Shown: positions 10,378-19,899, numbered from the stretch's first letter. The stretch: 64,000 nt of DNA from DSNY01 sp016861185 (GCA_030263275.1 SZOR01000007.1:1-64000), one strand, 5' to 3'. Numbers and translations are program-made. Notes: generated from the letters alone by a model not told the origin.

Positions 10378-12300
10378 ATGATGCGTCACGCGTTCCGCAA
10401 TTCGCTCGGCCCGTTTGCGCTTGCAGTGGGGCTGCTGTTCGCGCCGCCGCTCGCCGCGGACGAAGCGCTCGAAACGCCCGGCGTGCCGCCGGGCAACACG
10501 CTGCCGCCGCAGGCGCAAGGCAAGGGCCCGCCGCCGTGGACCGGCAAGGCGGCGCGGCAGGGTGTCGTCGCGGTATCGCATCCGCTCGCGGCCGAAGCCG
10601 GCGCCAGGATGCTCGAGGCGGGCGGCAACGCGATCGATGCCGCGGCGGCGATCCAGTTCGCGCTGAACGTCGTCGAGCCGCAGTTCTCGGGCATCGGCGG
10701 CGGCGGCTTCATGATGATCCACCTTGCCAAGACCGGCGAGACCTTCGTCGTCGATTCGCGCGAGCGCGCGCCGGCGGCGGCGACACCGGACATGTTCGCA
10801 CCGGGCGGCACGGCGCTTTCGTTCGCGATCGCCTCGACCAGCGGGCTTTCGGTCGGCGTGCCGGGCACGCTGCTCGGCGTGGACACCGCCCTGCGCAACT
10901 GGGGCACGATGCCGCTCGCGCAGACGCTTGCGCCGGCGATCGAGCTGGCGGAGAAGGGTTTCCGCATCAACCGCTTCCTTGCCGCGAACATCGCGGGCGA
11001 CGGCGGCCGCACCTCGCTGCAGCCGGAAACCGCGGCGATCTTCCGCCCCGGCGGCGTGCCGCTCGCCGAAGGCGATCTGCTCATGCAGCCCGATCTGGCC
11101 AAGACCTTCAAGCTGATCGCCGCGCACGGCCCCGACGTGTTCTACCGCGGCGAAATCGCCGCCGCGATCGTCGAGGCGCAGAAGCGCTCGCGCACGACGC
11201 CCGCGTCGGTCGGTGTCGGCCGGATGACCCTGGCGGACCTCGACCAGTACCGCGTCGCGATCCGGCAGCCGGTCGTCGGCAACTACCGCGGCTGGACGAT
11301 GGCGGGCATGCCGCCGCCGTCTTCGGGCGGGCTGACGGTGATCCAGATGCTGAAGATGCTCGAAGGGTTCCCGATCTCGTCGAGCGGACTAGGCTTCGGC
11401 TTCGGCGGACCGAACACGCTGCACGTGATGATCGAGGCGATGCGGCTCGCGTTCGCCGATCGCGCCGTCTGGATGGGCGACGAGGACTTCGTGCACGTGC
11501 CCAAGCGCGGGCTGTTGCATCCGTCGTACGTCGCGACGCGCGCGGGGCTGATCAACCTCGGCAGCCGGCTGGCCACGCCGGCCGCCGGCAACCCGCTGCC
11601 GTTCGACGTCGCGGGCCTGGACACGCGCGTGCAGCTCGCGGCGATCCCGTTCGAGCCGGAAAAGGGCGTGCACACGACGCACTTCTCGGTCGTCGACAAG
11701 CACGGCAACGTCGTCTCCTACACGACGACGATCGAGAACACCTGGGGCACCGGCATCACCGTGCCGGGCTACGGCTTCCTGCTGAACAACGAGCTGACCG
11801 ACTTCAACTTCGTGCCGGCGTTCAACCCGGCGACCGGCAACCCCGGCGCGAACGACGTGGCGCCCTTCAAGCGGCCGCGCTCGAGCATGTCGCCGACGAT
11901 CCTGTTCAAGGGCGACGAGCCGTTCGCCGCGTTCGGCTCGCCGGGCGGCGCCACGATCATCAACTCGGTGCTCAACGTAACGCTGAACCTGATCGACCAC
12001 GGCATGACGATCCAGCAGGCGATCGACGCGCCGCGGCTTTCGGTGACGAGCGCCCTGGGCACGGTGTCGTGCGAAGGTACCGCCGAATTCCACCAGCCGC
12101 GCTTTTCGATCGCGACGCAGGACCATCTGCGCGCACTCGGCCACCTCGGCCTGGGTGCGACGGGAACGAACGGCTGCACCGCGACGATCGGTTCGGTGCA
12201 GGGCGTGGTGGTCGACCTGCAGACCGGCAAGCAGTACGGCGGCGCGGATCAGCGCCGCGAAGGCACGGTCATCGGCCTGCCGCGTCCGCGCGGCGAGTAG
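10378..12300 (+). CDS. ggt: Gamma-glutamyltransferase (secreted)
   Basis: A 640-residue Ntn-hydrolase that cleaves or transfers the gamma-glutamyl group of glutathione and related peptides in the periplasm. An N-terminal signal peptide (about residues 1-27, ending near PLAAD) is followed by the GGT fold. The autoprocessing, nucleophilic Thr is at about residue 433 in TTHFSVVDKHGN; PRSSMSPTI and GSPGGATIINSVLN are conserved substrate-site segments. GGAGG at 10370-10374 fits the second of two tandem ATGs (10381) better than the first (10378). A hairpin terminator follows directly. Confidence 0.93.
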   Translation: MMRHAFRNSLGPFALAVGLLFAPPLAADEALETPGVPPGNTLPPQAQGKGPPPWTGKAARQGVVAVSHPLAAEAGARMLEAGGNAIDAAAAIQFALNVVEPQFSGIGGGGFMMIHLAKTGETFVVDSRERAPAAATPDMFAPGGTALSFAIASTSGLSVGVPGTLLGVDTALRNWGTMPLAQTLAPAIELAEKGFRINRFLAANIAGDGGRTSLQPETAAIFRPGGVPLAEGDLLMQPDLAKTFKLIAAHGPDVFYRGEIAAAIVEAQKRSRTTPASVGVGRMTLADLDQYRVAIRQPVVGNYRGWTMAGMPPPSSGGLTVIQMLKMLEGFPISSSGLGFGFGGPNTLHVMIEAMRLAFADRAVWMGDEDFVHVPKRGLLHPSYVATRAGLINLGSRLATPAAGNPLPFDVAGLDTRVQLAAIPFEPEKGVHTTHFSVVDKHGNVVSYTTTIENTWGTGITVPGYGFLLNNELTDFNFVPAFNPATGNPGANDVAPFKRPRSSMSPTILFKGDEPFAAFGSPGGATIINSVLNVTLNLIDHGMTIQQAIDAPRLSVTSALGTVSCEGTAEFHQPRFSIATQDHLRALGHLGLGATGTNGCTATIGSVQGVVVDLQTGKQYGGADQRREGTVIGLPRPRGE

Positions 12301-12303
12301 GGC

Positions 12304-12329
12304 GAAGCGACCGCTCGCGCGGTCGCTTC
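12304..12329. terminator. Hairpin between convergent ggt and DinB genes
   Basis: GAAGCGACCGC (12304-12314) pairs perfectly with GCGGTCGCTTC (12319-12329) across a TCGC loop. It begins 4 bases after the ggt stop and includes the stop codon region of the DinB gene on the other strand. No long T tract follows in either direction, so termination strength is uncertain. Confidence 0.7.
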
Positions 12330-12888
12330 AGCCGCGAAACAGATCCGCTTCGCTCCAGCCGAGCGCGGCGAGATCGGCGACACGGAACTTGGCGTCGGAC
12401 GGCATCACGAATTCGTCGAGCTGGGGCGGCTTGATCGGCGTGCCGGCGAGCATCGCGTGCGCCTGCCCGCGGTGGTGGATCTGGTGCGTCAGCAGATGCA
12501 TCAGCACGTGGCGCGCAAGGTCGCGCTGCACGTGGTCGCCGCGGTCCATCTCGATCTGCTCGTCGAGCCGCGCTTCGTCGGCGGCGTCGCACCACGCGAT
12601 CAGCCGCTCGTCGGAGACGCGCTGCGCTTCCGCGAGATCGGCCATCCGATCGAACGGCGTCTCGGAAGCGAACGCCCTGCGCATGTCCGGTTCCCGGTAC
12701 AGCGCCGCGATGTAGTACCAGTCGACGATCAGGATGTGATTGAGCGTGGCCCACAGGCTCGGGAAGAAGCTCGTGCGCGGCGCCCTGAACTCCGCGTCCG
12801 TCAGTTGCAGGCAGGCCGCGTGCAGCCGATGGTTCGCGAGCCGGTTGGCGCGCGCGAGGTTGCGGAAGTGCTCGAGCAGTGCGCTCAT
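12328..12888 (-). CDS. DinB-family protein
   Basis: 186 residues of the DinB/YfiT-like four-helix fold, a family of putative metal-dependent enzymes often linked to thiol transfer. The metal-ligand histidines are visible: NHILIVDWYY (near residue 50) and the C-terminal HQIHHRGQAHAML. Known members are frequently annotated as damage-inducible, but nothing here shows SOS control. It is the last gene of a short minus-strand redox cluster (isomerase, GST, glutaredoxin, DinB), which agrees with a thiol-related role. Confidence 0.88.
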   Translation of the reverse strand: MSALLEHFRNLARANRLANHRLHAACLQLTDAEFRAPRTSFFPSLWATLNHILIVDWYYIAALYREPDMRRAFASETPFDRMADLAEAQRVSDERLIAWCDAADEARLDEQIEMDRGDHVQRDLARHVLMHLLTHQIHHRGQAHAMLAGTPIKPPQLDEFVMPSDAKFRVADLAALGWSEADLFRG

Positions 12889-12913
12889 CTCGGAGTCCTG
12901 CGGCGACGGCCGT

Positions 12914-13402
12914 TCACCGGCGCGCGGGCGAAAACGCGCCGTCGGTTTCTCGTGCGAACGCGAGCCGCGACGTGTCGATGCCGGCGGCGGCGAGCTTCGC
13001 GCGCAGTTCGCGTGTGCGCAATCCGTACACGACCTCGCCGCCGATCACGGTGACCGGCACGCCGCGCGCACGCACCGAGTAATACGCCCATTCGCCTTCG
13101 CCGCCCTTCTCGACGTCGACGCGCCGGTACGGGATGCCCGCCGCGGTCAACGTTCGTTCCAGCTCGCGGCAGAACGGGCAGGTTTCGGTCACGAGCAAGG
13201 TGATCGCCTGCGCGGCTTGCTTGCGCGGGTCGTAGCGGTATTGCTGGTACTGGATGAACGCGGCCAGCCCGATCGCGACCGGCAGCAGCACGAACATCGC
13301 CCACGTGAGCCAGCGATAGACGCGGCTCGCACGGTAGGTCCGCGCGAAAGTCGGCAGGTGGCGATCGACCCAGGCCGGAATGCGCGGTGCACCGCTGGCC
13401 AT
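12914..13402 (-). CDS. Membrane-anchored glutaredoxin-family protein
   Basis: A 162-residue protein with one N-terminal membrane span (WAMFVLLPVAIGLAAFIQY, about residues 34-52) and a thioredoxin-fold domain carrying the redox motif CPFC within TETCPFCREL. The segment ARGVPVTVIGGEVVYGL contains the cis-Pro loop (GVPV) of glutaredoxins. The start ATG at 13402 lies 5 bases past the stop of the upstream GST gene. Probably reduces or isomerises disulfides at the membrane; the orientation of the domain cannot be read from the sequence. An internal later start would remove the anchor. Confidence 0.8.
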   Translation of the reverse strand: MASGAPRIPAWVDRHLPTFARTYRASRVYRWLTWAMFVLLPVAIGLAAFIQYQQYRYDPRKQAAQAITLLVTETCPFCRELERTLTAAGIPYRRVDVEKGGEGEWAYYSVRARGVPVTVIGGEVVYGLRTRELRAKLAAAGIDTSRLAFARETDGAFSPARR

Positions 13403-13407
13403 CGCGA

Positions 13408-14046
13408 TCAGGGCGAAGGCATCGCGGTCACGCCCGGCTGCGCGAGGCAGCGGTCGATCCACGCGCGCACCGCCGGGTACTTGCCGAGATCGAAGCCCGC
13501 TTCTTCGGCGCAGTGCGTGTACGCGAACAACGCGATGTCGGCGATCGTCAGCTTGCCGGCGACGAAGAAGTCGTTGCGCGCAAGGTGGCCTTCCATCACG
13601 CCGAGCGCGTGATAGCCGCGCCTTTCCAGCTCCGGCAGCCGCGGATCGTCGGGCTTCTTCAGGAACAGGCGGACGAAGCGCGCGACCGCGACGTACGGCT
13701 CGTGGCTGTACTGCTCGAAGAACATCCACTGCAGCGCCTGCGCGCGCGCCAGCCGGTCGCCCGGCCACAGCTCGGTGCCGTCCGCCAGGTAGCAGAGGAT
13801 CGCGTTGGACTCCGGAAGCCACGTGTGATCGTCGATCTGCAGCAGCGGCACCTTGCCGTTCGGATTCATCGCCAGGTATTCCGGCGTGCGCGTCTCGCCT
13901 TTCATGATGTCGATCTCGTGCCAGCGGTACGGCACGTGCAGCAGATCGAGCGCGAGCCTGACCTTGTGGCAATTGCCGCTGGTGGAGGTGCCGTAGACGC
14001 GGAACGGTGCGAGGTGGGCGAACTGTTGACGCATGGCGTTCGACAT
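13408..14046 (-). CDS. Glutathione S-transferase
   Basis: A 212-residue GST. The N-terminal thioredoxin-like domain has YGTSTSGNCHKVRLALDLL, GKVPLLQIDD (cis-Pro) and LPESNAILCYLA, whose ES pair contacts the gamma-glutamyl group. The C-terminal helical domain ends LTIADIALFAYTH, the capping box typical of GSTs. It conjugates glutathione to electrophiles in the cytoplasm. It lies between the glutaredoxin gene and the 2-hydroxychromene-2-carboxylate isomerase gene, both glutathione-related, with 9 bases to the latter. A second in-frame ATG (14034) is a possible start. Confidence 0.92.
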   Translation of the reverse strand: MSNAMRQQFAHLAPFRVYGTSTSGNCHKVRLALDLLHVPYRWHEIDIMKGETRTPEYLAMNPNGKVPLLQIDDHTWLPESNAILCYLADGTELWPGDRLARAQALQWMFFEQYSHEPYVAVARFVRLFLKKPDDPRLPELERRGYHALGVMEGHLARNDFFVAGKLTIADIALFAYTHCAEEAGFDLGKYPAVRAWIDRCLAQPGVTAMPSP

Positions 14047-14055
14047 CAGAAGGAC

Positions 14056-14658
14056 TCAGAAGGGACCGTAGGCGAGCCAGCGCTCGATCTGCGGCAGGCG
14101 GTCGTTGCCCCAGAACATCTCGCCGTCGACGAAGATCGTCGGCGCGCCGAAGACGCCGCGCGCGATCGCCTCGTCGACCAGCGCCTTGAGCTTGTCCTTG
14201 ACCGCGGGCTCCTGCACGCCCGCGGCCAGCGCCGCCTTGTCGATGCCCAGCTCGTCGGCGATCTCCGCGAGCACCGCCGGGTCGTTGATGTTGCGGTCGT
14301 CGGCGAAATACGCGCGGAAGACCTTGTGCACGAACAGCGGCGCCTTGGCCGAGCCCTGCGATTGCAGCCACAGCACCGCGCGCGCCGCCGCGACGGTGGC
14401 GATCGGAAACTGGCTCGGGTACTTGAACTTGACGCCGGCGAAGCGCGCGCTGCGCTCGAAGTCGTGCTTCGAGTAGTTCGCCTTCGCCGGGAACGTTTCC
14501 GTCAGCGGCGCGCCGCCGGTGACCTTGAAGATCGCGCCGAGCAGGATCGGTTTGAAGGCGACCGTGCGGCCGTACTTCGCGGCGAGCGCTTCGATCTGCT
14601 CGGAGGCGAGGTAGGCGTACGGCGAGGAGAAGTCGAAATAGAACTCGATCGGTTTCAT
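14056..14658 (-). CDS. 2-hydroxychromene-2-carboxylate isomerase (DsbA-like kappa GST)
   Basis: A 200-residue kappa-class GST/HCCA isomerase. MKPIEFYFDFSSPYAYLAS has the Ser of SPYAYL in place of a redox Cys, as in glutathione-dependent isomerases. RGVFGAPTIFVDGEMFWGNDR is the family C-terminal signature. NahD homologues isomerise ring-opened naphthalene intermediates, but many bacterial copies sit outside such pathways, as here, so the substrate is unknown. It leads the GST-glutaredoxin-DinB gene string; class B repeat sequence lies immediately upstream. Confidence 0.9.
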   Translation of the reverse strand: MKPIEFYFDFSSPYAYLASEQIEALAAKYGRTVAFKPILLGAIFKVTGGAPLTETFPAKANYSKHDFERSARFAGVKFKYPSQFPIATVAAARAVLWLQSQGSAKAPLFVHKVFRAYFADDRNINDPAVLAEIADELGIDKAALAAGVQEPAVKDKLKALVDEAIARGVFGAPTIFVDGEMFWGNDRLPQIERWLAYGPF

Positions 14659-14664
14659 CTTTCG

Positions 14665-14705
14665 TCCCCCTCTCCTCGGGAGAGGGGCCAGGGGAGAGGG
14701 TTGTC
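14665..14705. repeat. Class B palindromic repeat, diverged copy
   Basis: CCCCCTCTCCTCGGGAGAGGGG followed by a GGGGAGAGGGTTG tail, related to the 3269-3497 cluster. It lies just upstream of the isomerase gene, in the divergent interval before lemA. Confidence 0.75.
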
Positions 14706-14778
14706 GTTGTCAGAGGGGCCGATTGTGCCGCAGCCGCCGCATGCGTACGATGCCGCGCGCAGGAACGGGGAGGAAACC

Positions 14779-15336
14779 GTGGTCTGGTGGTGGCTGCTGC
14801 CCGCGGCGCTCGTCGCCTACGGCGTCTGGATGTTCAACCGGCTGATCGCAGACCGCAACCTGGTCGCGCAGGGCTACGCGGACATCGACGTGCAACTGAA
14901 GCGCCGCGCCGACCTGGTGCCGCGGCTGGTCGAGGTCGTGCGCGCCTACGCCGCGTACGAGCGCGCCACGCTCGAGGCCGTGATCGCGCTGCGCGCGCAG
15001 GCTACGCAGCACGCCGCGCGCGACACCACCCGCGGCACGCACGCCGAGCGGCTGCAGGCCGAGGCGCAGCTCGGCGGCGCACTGTCCCGCCTGCTGCTGC
15101 TGCAGGAGAACTATCCGCAACTGAAGGCCGACGCCAACTTCCGCGACCTCGCCGACAAGCTGGTCGAGATCGAGGATCACCTGCAGTTCGCACGCCGCTT
15201 CTACAACGGCGCGGTCAAGCAGTACGTGACGAGGCTGCAGACCTTTCCCGACCTGATCGTCGGCCGACTGTTCGCATTCAAGCCCGCCGCGTTCTTCGAG
15301 ACCGAAGAGCGCGGCGCGGTCGAGGTGCGGCTGTGA
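14779..15336 (+). CDS. LemA family protein
   Basis: 185 residues starting at a GTG, set by GGGGAGG at 14767-14773. One N-terminal membrane segment (WWWLLPAALVAYGVWMFN) is followed by a helical LemA domain: NLVAQGYADIDVQLKRRADLVPRLVEVV, LLLLQENYPQLKAD, FRDLADKLVEIEDHLQFARRFYN. LemA proteins are anchored with most of the chain outside the cytoplasm; their biochemical role is unsettled. The stop overlaps the next gene's ATG (TGATG), so it is coupled to the DUF2207 gene, a frequent LemA partner. Confidence 0.92.
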   Translation: MVWWWLLPAALVAYGVWMFNRLIADRNLVAQGYADIDVQLKRRADLVPRLVEVVRAYAAYERATLEAVIALRAQATQHAARDTTRGTHAERLQAEAQLGGALSRLLLLQENYPQLKADANFRDLADKLVEIEDHLQFARRFYNGAVKQYVTRLQTFPDLIVGRLFAFKPAAFFETEERGAVEVRL

Positions 15337-17015
15337 TGCGCTGGCTGCTGGGCGCGCTGCTCGCGCTCGCGTGCGTCGCCGCCGCGGGCGAGGAGAAGAT
15401 CGTCGACTTCGCCGCCGACATCGCGATTGCGCGCGACGGCGCGGTCACGGTGGCCGAAACGATCGTCGTGCGGGCCGAGGGCGCCAGCATCAAGCGCGGC
15501 ATCCTGCGCGATTTTCCGACCGCGTACACCGACCGCGCCGGCAACGCGGTGCGCGTGCCGTTCGACGTGGTCGCGGTCCGCCGCAACGGCGCACCCGAGC
15601 CGTACGCGCTCGAAGCGCTGTCGAACGGCGTGCGCATCCGCATCGGCCGCGCCGACGTGCTGCTCGACCGCGGCGAGCACCGCTACGAGATCGAGTACCG
15701 CACCGCGCGCCAGCTCGGCTTCTTCGCCGCGCACGACGAGTTGTACTGGAACGTGACCGGCAACGGCTGGACCTTCGCGATCGACCGCGCGCGTGCGCGC
15801 GTGACGCTGCCGCAACCGGTGCCCGCCGCGCAGTTGTCCGCGGAGGCATACACGGGTCCGTTCGGCGCGCGCGGCGGCGACTACAGCGCGCGCGTCGTCG
15901 ACGGCGGCGCCGAGTACGAAACGACGCGCCGGCTGCCGCCGCAGCACGGCCTGACGATCGTGCTGGCGTTTCCGAAAGGCGTGGTCGCCGCGCCGTCGAC
16001 GATCGAGCGCGCGAGCTGGTTCGTGCAGGACAACGTCGGCGCCGGCGTGGCGCTGGCCGGCGTGCTGGCGGTGTGGGCGTTCCTGTACTGGCGCTGGGAC
16101 CGCATCGGCCGCGATCCGAAGCCGGGGCCGCGCTTTCCGCGCTACGAGCCGCCTTCGATGATGAGCGCGGCGGCCGTGCGTTTCGTCGACAAGATGTCTT
16201 TCGACAGCCGCTGCTTCGCCGCCGCGCTGCTCGGGCTCGGCGCGCGCGGGTATCTGAAGATCCATCAGAACGGCGACGTGTTCGCGCTCGAGCGCACCGG
16301 CCGCGACGTGGCGTTCGGCACCGGTGAGAAGGCGATGGCCGACAAGCTGTTCGGCGGCGGCAAGGTCACCCAACTGCAGAAGGAATACGACCCCTCCGTC
16401 TACGCCGCGCAGAAGGCGCTCAGCGACGCGCTCGAGCACCACTACGCAGACGTGCTGTTCCGGCGCAATCGCACGCCGCTGGTGCTGGCGGGATTCGCTG
16501 CGGTGGCGACGGTCATCGGCGCGATCGTGCTGCGCTCGTCCGTGCCGGTCGTGATCGCGACCGCGGTCGTGCTGGCCGCATCGCTGCTGCTCTTCGCGTA
16601 CCTGCTGCCCGCGTACACGCAGCAGGGACGGAAGCTGAAGGACGAGATCGACGGACTGCGCCTGTATCTCGGCGTGGCCGAGGGCGACAACCTCGCGCGG
16701 CTGCAGAACCCGCGGCTCACGCCCGAGGAGTTCGCCGGCAAGCTGCCGTACGCGCTCGCGCTGGGCGTGGAGAAGACGTGGGCCGACCGCTTCGCCGCCG
16801 TGCTCGGCGCCGCCGCGGTCGCGCAGGCGGTGTCGCACTACTACACCGGCAGCAGCACCGACTCGCTCGCCGATGTCGGCTCGCTCAGCAGCAGCCTCGG
16901 CGAGCTCGGCACGACCGCCAGCGCGGCCGCGTCGCCGCCGGGGTCGGACTCGGGATCGGGTGGAGGCGGGGCGAGCGGGGGAGGTGGTGGCGGGGGCGGG
17001 GGGAGCGGGTGGTAG
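15336..17015 (+). CDS. DUF2207 membrane protein with glycine-rich C-terminus
   Basis: A 559-residue protein. A signal peptide (MRWLLGALLALACVAAAG) precedes a DUF2207 beta domain (VDFAADIAIARDGAVTVAET onward). Membrane spans follow near VGAGVALAGVLAVWAFLYW and at a pair around LVLAGFAAVATVIGAIVL and VVIATAVVLAASLLLFAYLL. The tail is low-complexity Ser/Gly ending in a run of nine glycines and SGW, as in many DUF2207/TPM proteins. Function unknown; it is translationally coupled to lemA and probably forms an envelope complex with it. Ends the high-GC block before the island. Confidence 0.9.
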   Translation: MRWLLGALLALACVAAAGEEKIVDFAADIAIARDGAVTVAETIVVRAEGASIKRGILRDFPTAYTDRAGNAVRVPFDVVAVRRNGAPEPYALEALSNGVRIRIGRADVLLDRGEHRYEIEYRTARQLGFFAAHDELYWNVTGNGWTFAIDRARARVTLPQPVPAAQLSAEAYTGPFGARGGDYSARVVDGGAEYETTRRLPPQHGLTIVLAFPKGVVAAPSTIERASWFVQDNVGAGVALAGVLAVWAFLYWRWDRIGRDPKPGPRFPRYEPPSMMSAAAVRFVDKMSFDSRCFAAALLGLGARGYLKIHQNGDVFALERTGRDVAFGTGEKAMADKLFGGGKVTQLQKEYDPSVYAAQKALSDALEHHYADVLFRRNRTPLVLAGFAAVATVIGAIVLRSSVPVVIATAVVLAASLLLFAYLLPAYTQQGRKLKDEIDGLRLYLGVAEGDNLARLQNPRLTPEEFAGKLPYALALGVEKTWADRFAAVLGAAAVAQAVSHYYTGSSTDSLADVGSLSSSLGELGTTASAAASPPGSDSGSGGGGASGGGGGGGGGSGW

Positions 17016-17252
17016 GCGCGTGTGACGGGGCCGCTTCCATTGGCGACGCGGAGTCCGCAGACAACTCCTGCCTAAGATCACAGGGCCGAGTCCATCGCCC
17101 CCTGCCCCATCGCGTCTAGCCCGAGCGCAACGAAAGGGCCGCAAACCCGGCGGTACTTACGAGAGACCACCGAAGCAATTCGCGTACCCTTAGCAGGCGC
17201 GCGCGCGAGCGGCATCCTGCCGCACTCGAGATGTAACGGTCCGGCTGACTAA

Positions 17253-19274
17253 ATGAGAAAGAAGATTCGTCTCCCTGTCCTGCGCAGTCTCTCCGTTCGC
17301 CACTATCCCATGTACCCCGGGCCAAGCGATGGTAGCGGTTTCGAGCAACCGCTGCCGGCTGGCGTCTGCGTAATCGTGGGGATGAACGGGATCGGCAAGA
17401 CGACACTCCTGAACTTGCTCCATCGGATGCTCACCGGACCCTTCGATCCGCGCAAAGCTGACCTGGGGCGGCCTGGCGCGGGTCGGCACGCAATGACGGA
17501 GCTGAGGCGTTTCAACTACTTCTCGTCTCGGGTCGAGAGTCCGATTCCCGCCGCGATAGCGACCGTCGAAGTCGCGTTCGGCGAGAAAGACGTTGTCCGT
17601 GTCACGCGAGCGCTAGCGGATCTGCGCATCGTTGAACTCTGGCACAACCAGCGCCGACTGGTCGACGCCGATCACGTACGGTTTCAGGAGCTGGTTTGTG
17701 AGCTGTCAGGGCTGGATACGCACTGGGACTTCGATTTTGTCGTGCGGCACCTCGTCTTCTTCTTGGAGGAGAAGGCGCCATTGCTCTGGAGTGAAGAGGG
17801 TCAGTTCGAGCTGCTCCGGGCATTGTTTCTGGATAGCGCCGATTCGAAACGCTGCGTTGAACTGACCGACGTCATCTTCAAACTCGACAGCCAGATTCGC
17901 AACAAGAACTGGCGGCTCAACGAGCTCAGAGAAAAGTTGGCGGAGATCGAGGAAGCAACTGCGACCGGTGACGAAGTCACCCAGGAGAGCATTCCGGTGT
18001 TGGAGACGCGCCTGAACGCCGTCAACGAAACGCTGCAGACGTTGGCAGAACGCGAGACCAGGGAGGGCAACGAACTCGACGGCTTAGAGAAGCAGGCGTT
18101 CGAAGCCGAAATCCGGCTGGACGAAGCTCGCAGCGAGCTGCGCCGCTTCGAACAGGGCTTCTTCCGCGCGCTGTTGCCTGATATCCCTGCGGCAACCGAA
18201 CTCGTTCTTGGTCGTCTAATCGCCGGCGAAGCATGCCTCGTTTGTGGCAGCGACACTTCCCGGGCGCAGGAACGTCTTCGCCGCCTGGAGAAGCTCTGCG
18301 CTTGCCCGATCTGCGAGACGCCCGACGTCGCGAAGTCGACCGGCAACGCCACGAGCATAAGCGCCTCCCGTCTTCAGCGGCTGGAATCCAAAGTAGCAGC
18401 CGCCGCGGTCGAGCATGCCCGGATCACGGATCTGCTGCAGCATGGTCGGCGCTCCTTTGAACAACTCAAGCAAGACCAGCGCAATGCCTGGCGCGATCAG
18501 GCGCAGCTGCAGTCTCGCCTCAGCGACCTCCGCGCGCAGATCCCACCGAGCAGTGACGAAGCCAGTCGGCTGCGCGGCCAGGTCGCCGCGGAAGAAAAAG
18601 AGCTCAAGGCACTCCGCTTACAAGTTTTGAAGCAACGAAAAGCGCTTGCGCAGGTTCTCCAGAGGGCCAGTCAGAGTATCAGCCAAGTCGCCGACAAGAT
18701 CTGCGCCGATTTCTCGCATTTCGCCAGTCAGTTCCTCGAAGAAGACTGCCGACTGGATTACACGATGGCCAAGCGGATGATCGGCCAAGCCGGCACCTCG
18801 ATGGAGTTCCCCGCCTTTTCCGTGCAGATGTCCTCGGCCCTGACGAAGACGCCCAGTACACGTGGCAGCGCCGATCAGGTCTCCGAGTCCCAGAAGGAAT
18901 TCCTCGACCTAGCGTTCCGAATGGCCGTGATGAGAACGGCCGCATCTCGCAAGTCGCCCGCGATGCTCGTCATTGAGACGCCTGAGGCTAGCCTAGATTC
19001 GTTCTTTGTCGCGCGTGCGGGCCAGATGTTGCGGGAGTTCACATATGTGGACAAGGAATGCCGCCACACGGTTATCGCATCGAGCAATCTGAATCGCGAG
19101 AACATGATCCCAGAGTTGCTAGGCCTGCGCGGCGGCTCCCGGCCTGCCCGTGCCAACGAAGACGTGGCACGCCGCGTGATCAACTTGCTCGAAATCTCGG
19201 CCAAGCCGAGGGCGCTGACCGCGCATCTGCGCCATTACGAGAAGAACCTGAAAGAGGCTCTCAGTGCCGAGTAA
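17253..19274 (+). CDS. SMC/Rad50-like ABC ATPase with paired CxxC motifs
   Basis: 673 residues. Walker A is GMNGIGKT (43-50). A coiled-coil region (about 210-300 and 370-475) flanks a CLVC...CPIC pair (C328, C331, C351, C354), resembling a zinc hook or zinc ribbon at the coil apex. The ABC signature region SESQKEFLDLAFRMA (544-558) and Walker B MLVIETPEASLD (571-582) complete the split head. This is the sensor/motor type seen in ABC three-component and Lamassu-like defence operons. It overlaps the next gene by 11 bases. Base composition is low (31 of 60 GC at 18601-18660). No clear Shine-Dalgarno sequence precedes the ATG. Confidence 0.88.
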   Translation: MRKKIRLPVLRSLSVRHYPMYPGPSDGSGFEQPLPAGVCVIVGMNGIGKTTLLNLLHRMLTGPFDPRKADLGRPGAGRHAMTELRRFNYFSSRVESPIPAAIATVEVAFGEKDVVRVTRALADLRIVELWHNQRRLVDADHVRFQELVCELSGLDTHWDFDFVVRHLVFFLEEKAPLLWSEEGQFELLRALFLDSADSKRCVELTDVIFKLDSQIRNKNWRLNELREKLAEIEEATATGDEVTQESIPVLETRLNAVNETLQTLAERETREGNELDGLEKQAFEAEIRLDEARSELRRFEQGFFRALLPDIPAATELVLGRLIAGEACLVCGSDTSRAQERLRRLEKLCACPICETPDVAKSTGNATSISASRLQRLESKVAAAAVEHARITDLLQHGRRSFEQLKQDQRNAWRDQAQLQSRLSDLRAQIPPSSDEASRLRGQVAAEEKELKALRLQVLKQRKALAQVLQRASQSISQVADKICADFSHFASQFLEEDCRLDYTMAKRMIGQAGTSMEFPAFSVQMSSALTKTPSTRGSADQVSESQKEFLDLAFRMAVMRTAASRKSPAMLVIETPEASLDSFFVARAGQMLREFTYVDKECRHTVIASSNLNRENMIPELLGLRGGSRPARANEDVARRVINLLEISAKPRALTAHLRHYEKNLKEALSAE

Positions 19275-19899
19275 TTTCGAAAAACCGTTGCCCCTCGAGC
19301 ACGTCCGAATGTGGATGCTCCTGGTGGTTCGCGGTGCCGCGGCCTCGGGCCTAACACCAATGCCCCTTGCGCTGTTCCATCGCCTCGTGTTCCTGTCAAA
19401 CACGCTCGCAGCGCTGTACGACGCGGCGCCACCCAGCGAGTTCGTGATGAAGCATCGCCGCGGCCCCTTTTACCCTCAGGCGCAACGCGAACTCGAGTGG
19501 CTTTCTGTGCGAGGGCTAACGGAACTGTCAGATCTGCATTGGACCGGCGAAAGCACTGTCGAAGCGAGCGTCACACTGTCCTCAGCCGGCAACCAACTTG
19601 TCGAGGCAAGCGTAGAGGCCAGCCGCTGGTGTCGCGACGTGGTCTCGTTCTTGACCGACTTGGCCGCCGCCGTGGCGAGCGTCGACGAGGGTTCCGAAGT
19701 CACCGTTGCCGATCACGACTTAACCTATAGCCAAAAGTGGGCGCGCCCGTACAGCGTTATCGCCTTCCGTCAGCCGGAGGATCGTCTATCGGTCAAAGGT
19801 GCGCAGCGCATAGTCGAGGAGTTACCCAGCAAGCTGCAGCCCCACCGGCAGCAGAAGCTTCGCATCTATCTCCAATACCTTGAGGAGCTCGCCGCATGA
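19264..19899 (+). CDS. Small middle component of the ABC ATPase operon
   Basis: 211 residues from a GTG inside the end of the ATPase gene. Mostly helical; a segment around residues 63-88 (KHRRGPFYPQAQRELEWLSV plus RGLTEL) resembles a winged-helix recognition unit, and the rest has no catalytic motif. In ABC three-component systems the middle protein links the ATPase to the effector, and this protein has the right size and position. Its stop overlaps the nuclease start as ATGA. The family was not recognised; the role is inferred from context. Confidence 0.75.
   Translation: MPSNFEKPLPLEHVRMWMLLVVRGAAASGLTPMPLALFHRLVFLSNTLAALYDAAPPSEFVMKHRRGPFYPQAQRELEWLSVRGLTELSDLHWTGESTVEASVTLSSAGNQLVEASVEASRWCRDVVSFLTDLAAAVASVDEGSEVTVADHDLTYSQKWARPYSVIAFRQPEDRLSVKGAQRIVEELPSKLQPHRQQKLRIYLQYLEELAA

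Noticed and set aside
17016..17252. Attachment site or tRNA gene at the left island edge
   Set aside because: No cloverleaf-type sequence and no direct repeat matching the right edge could be seen by eye.
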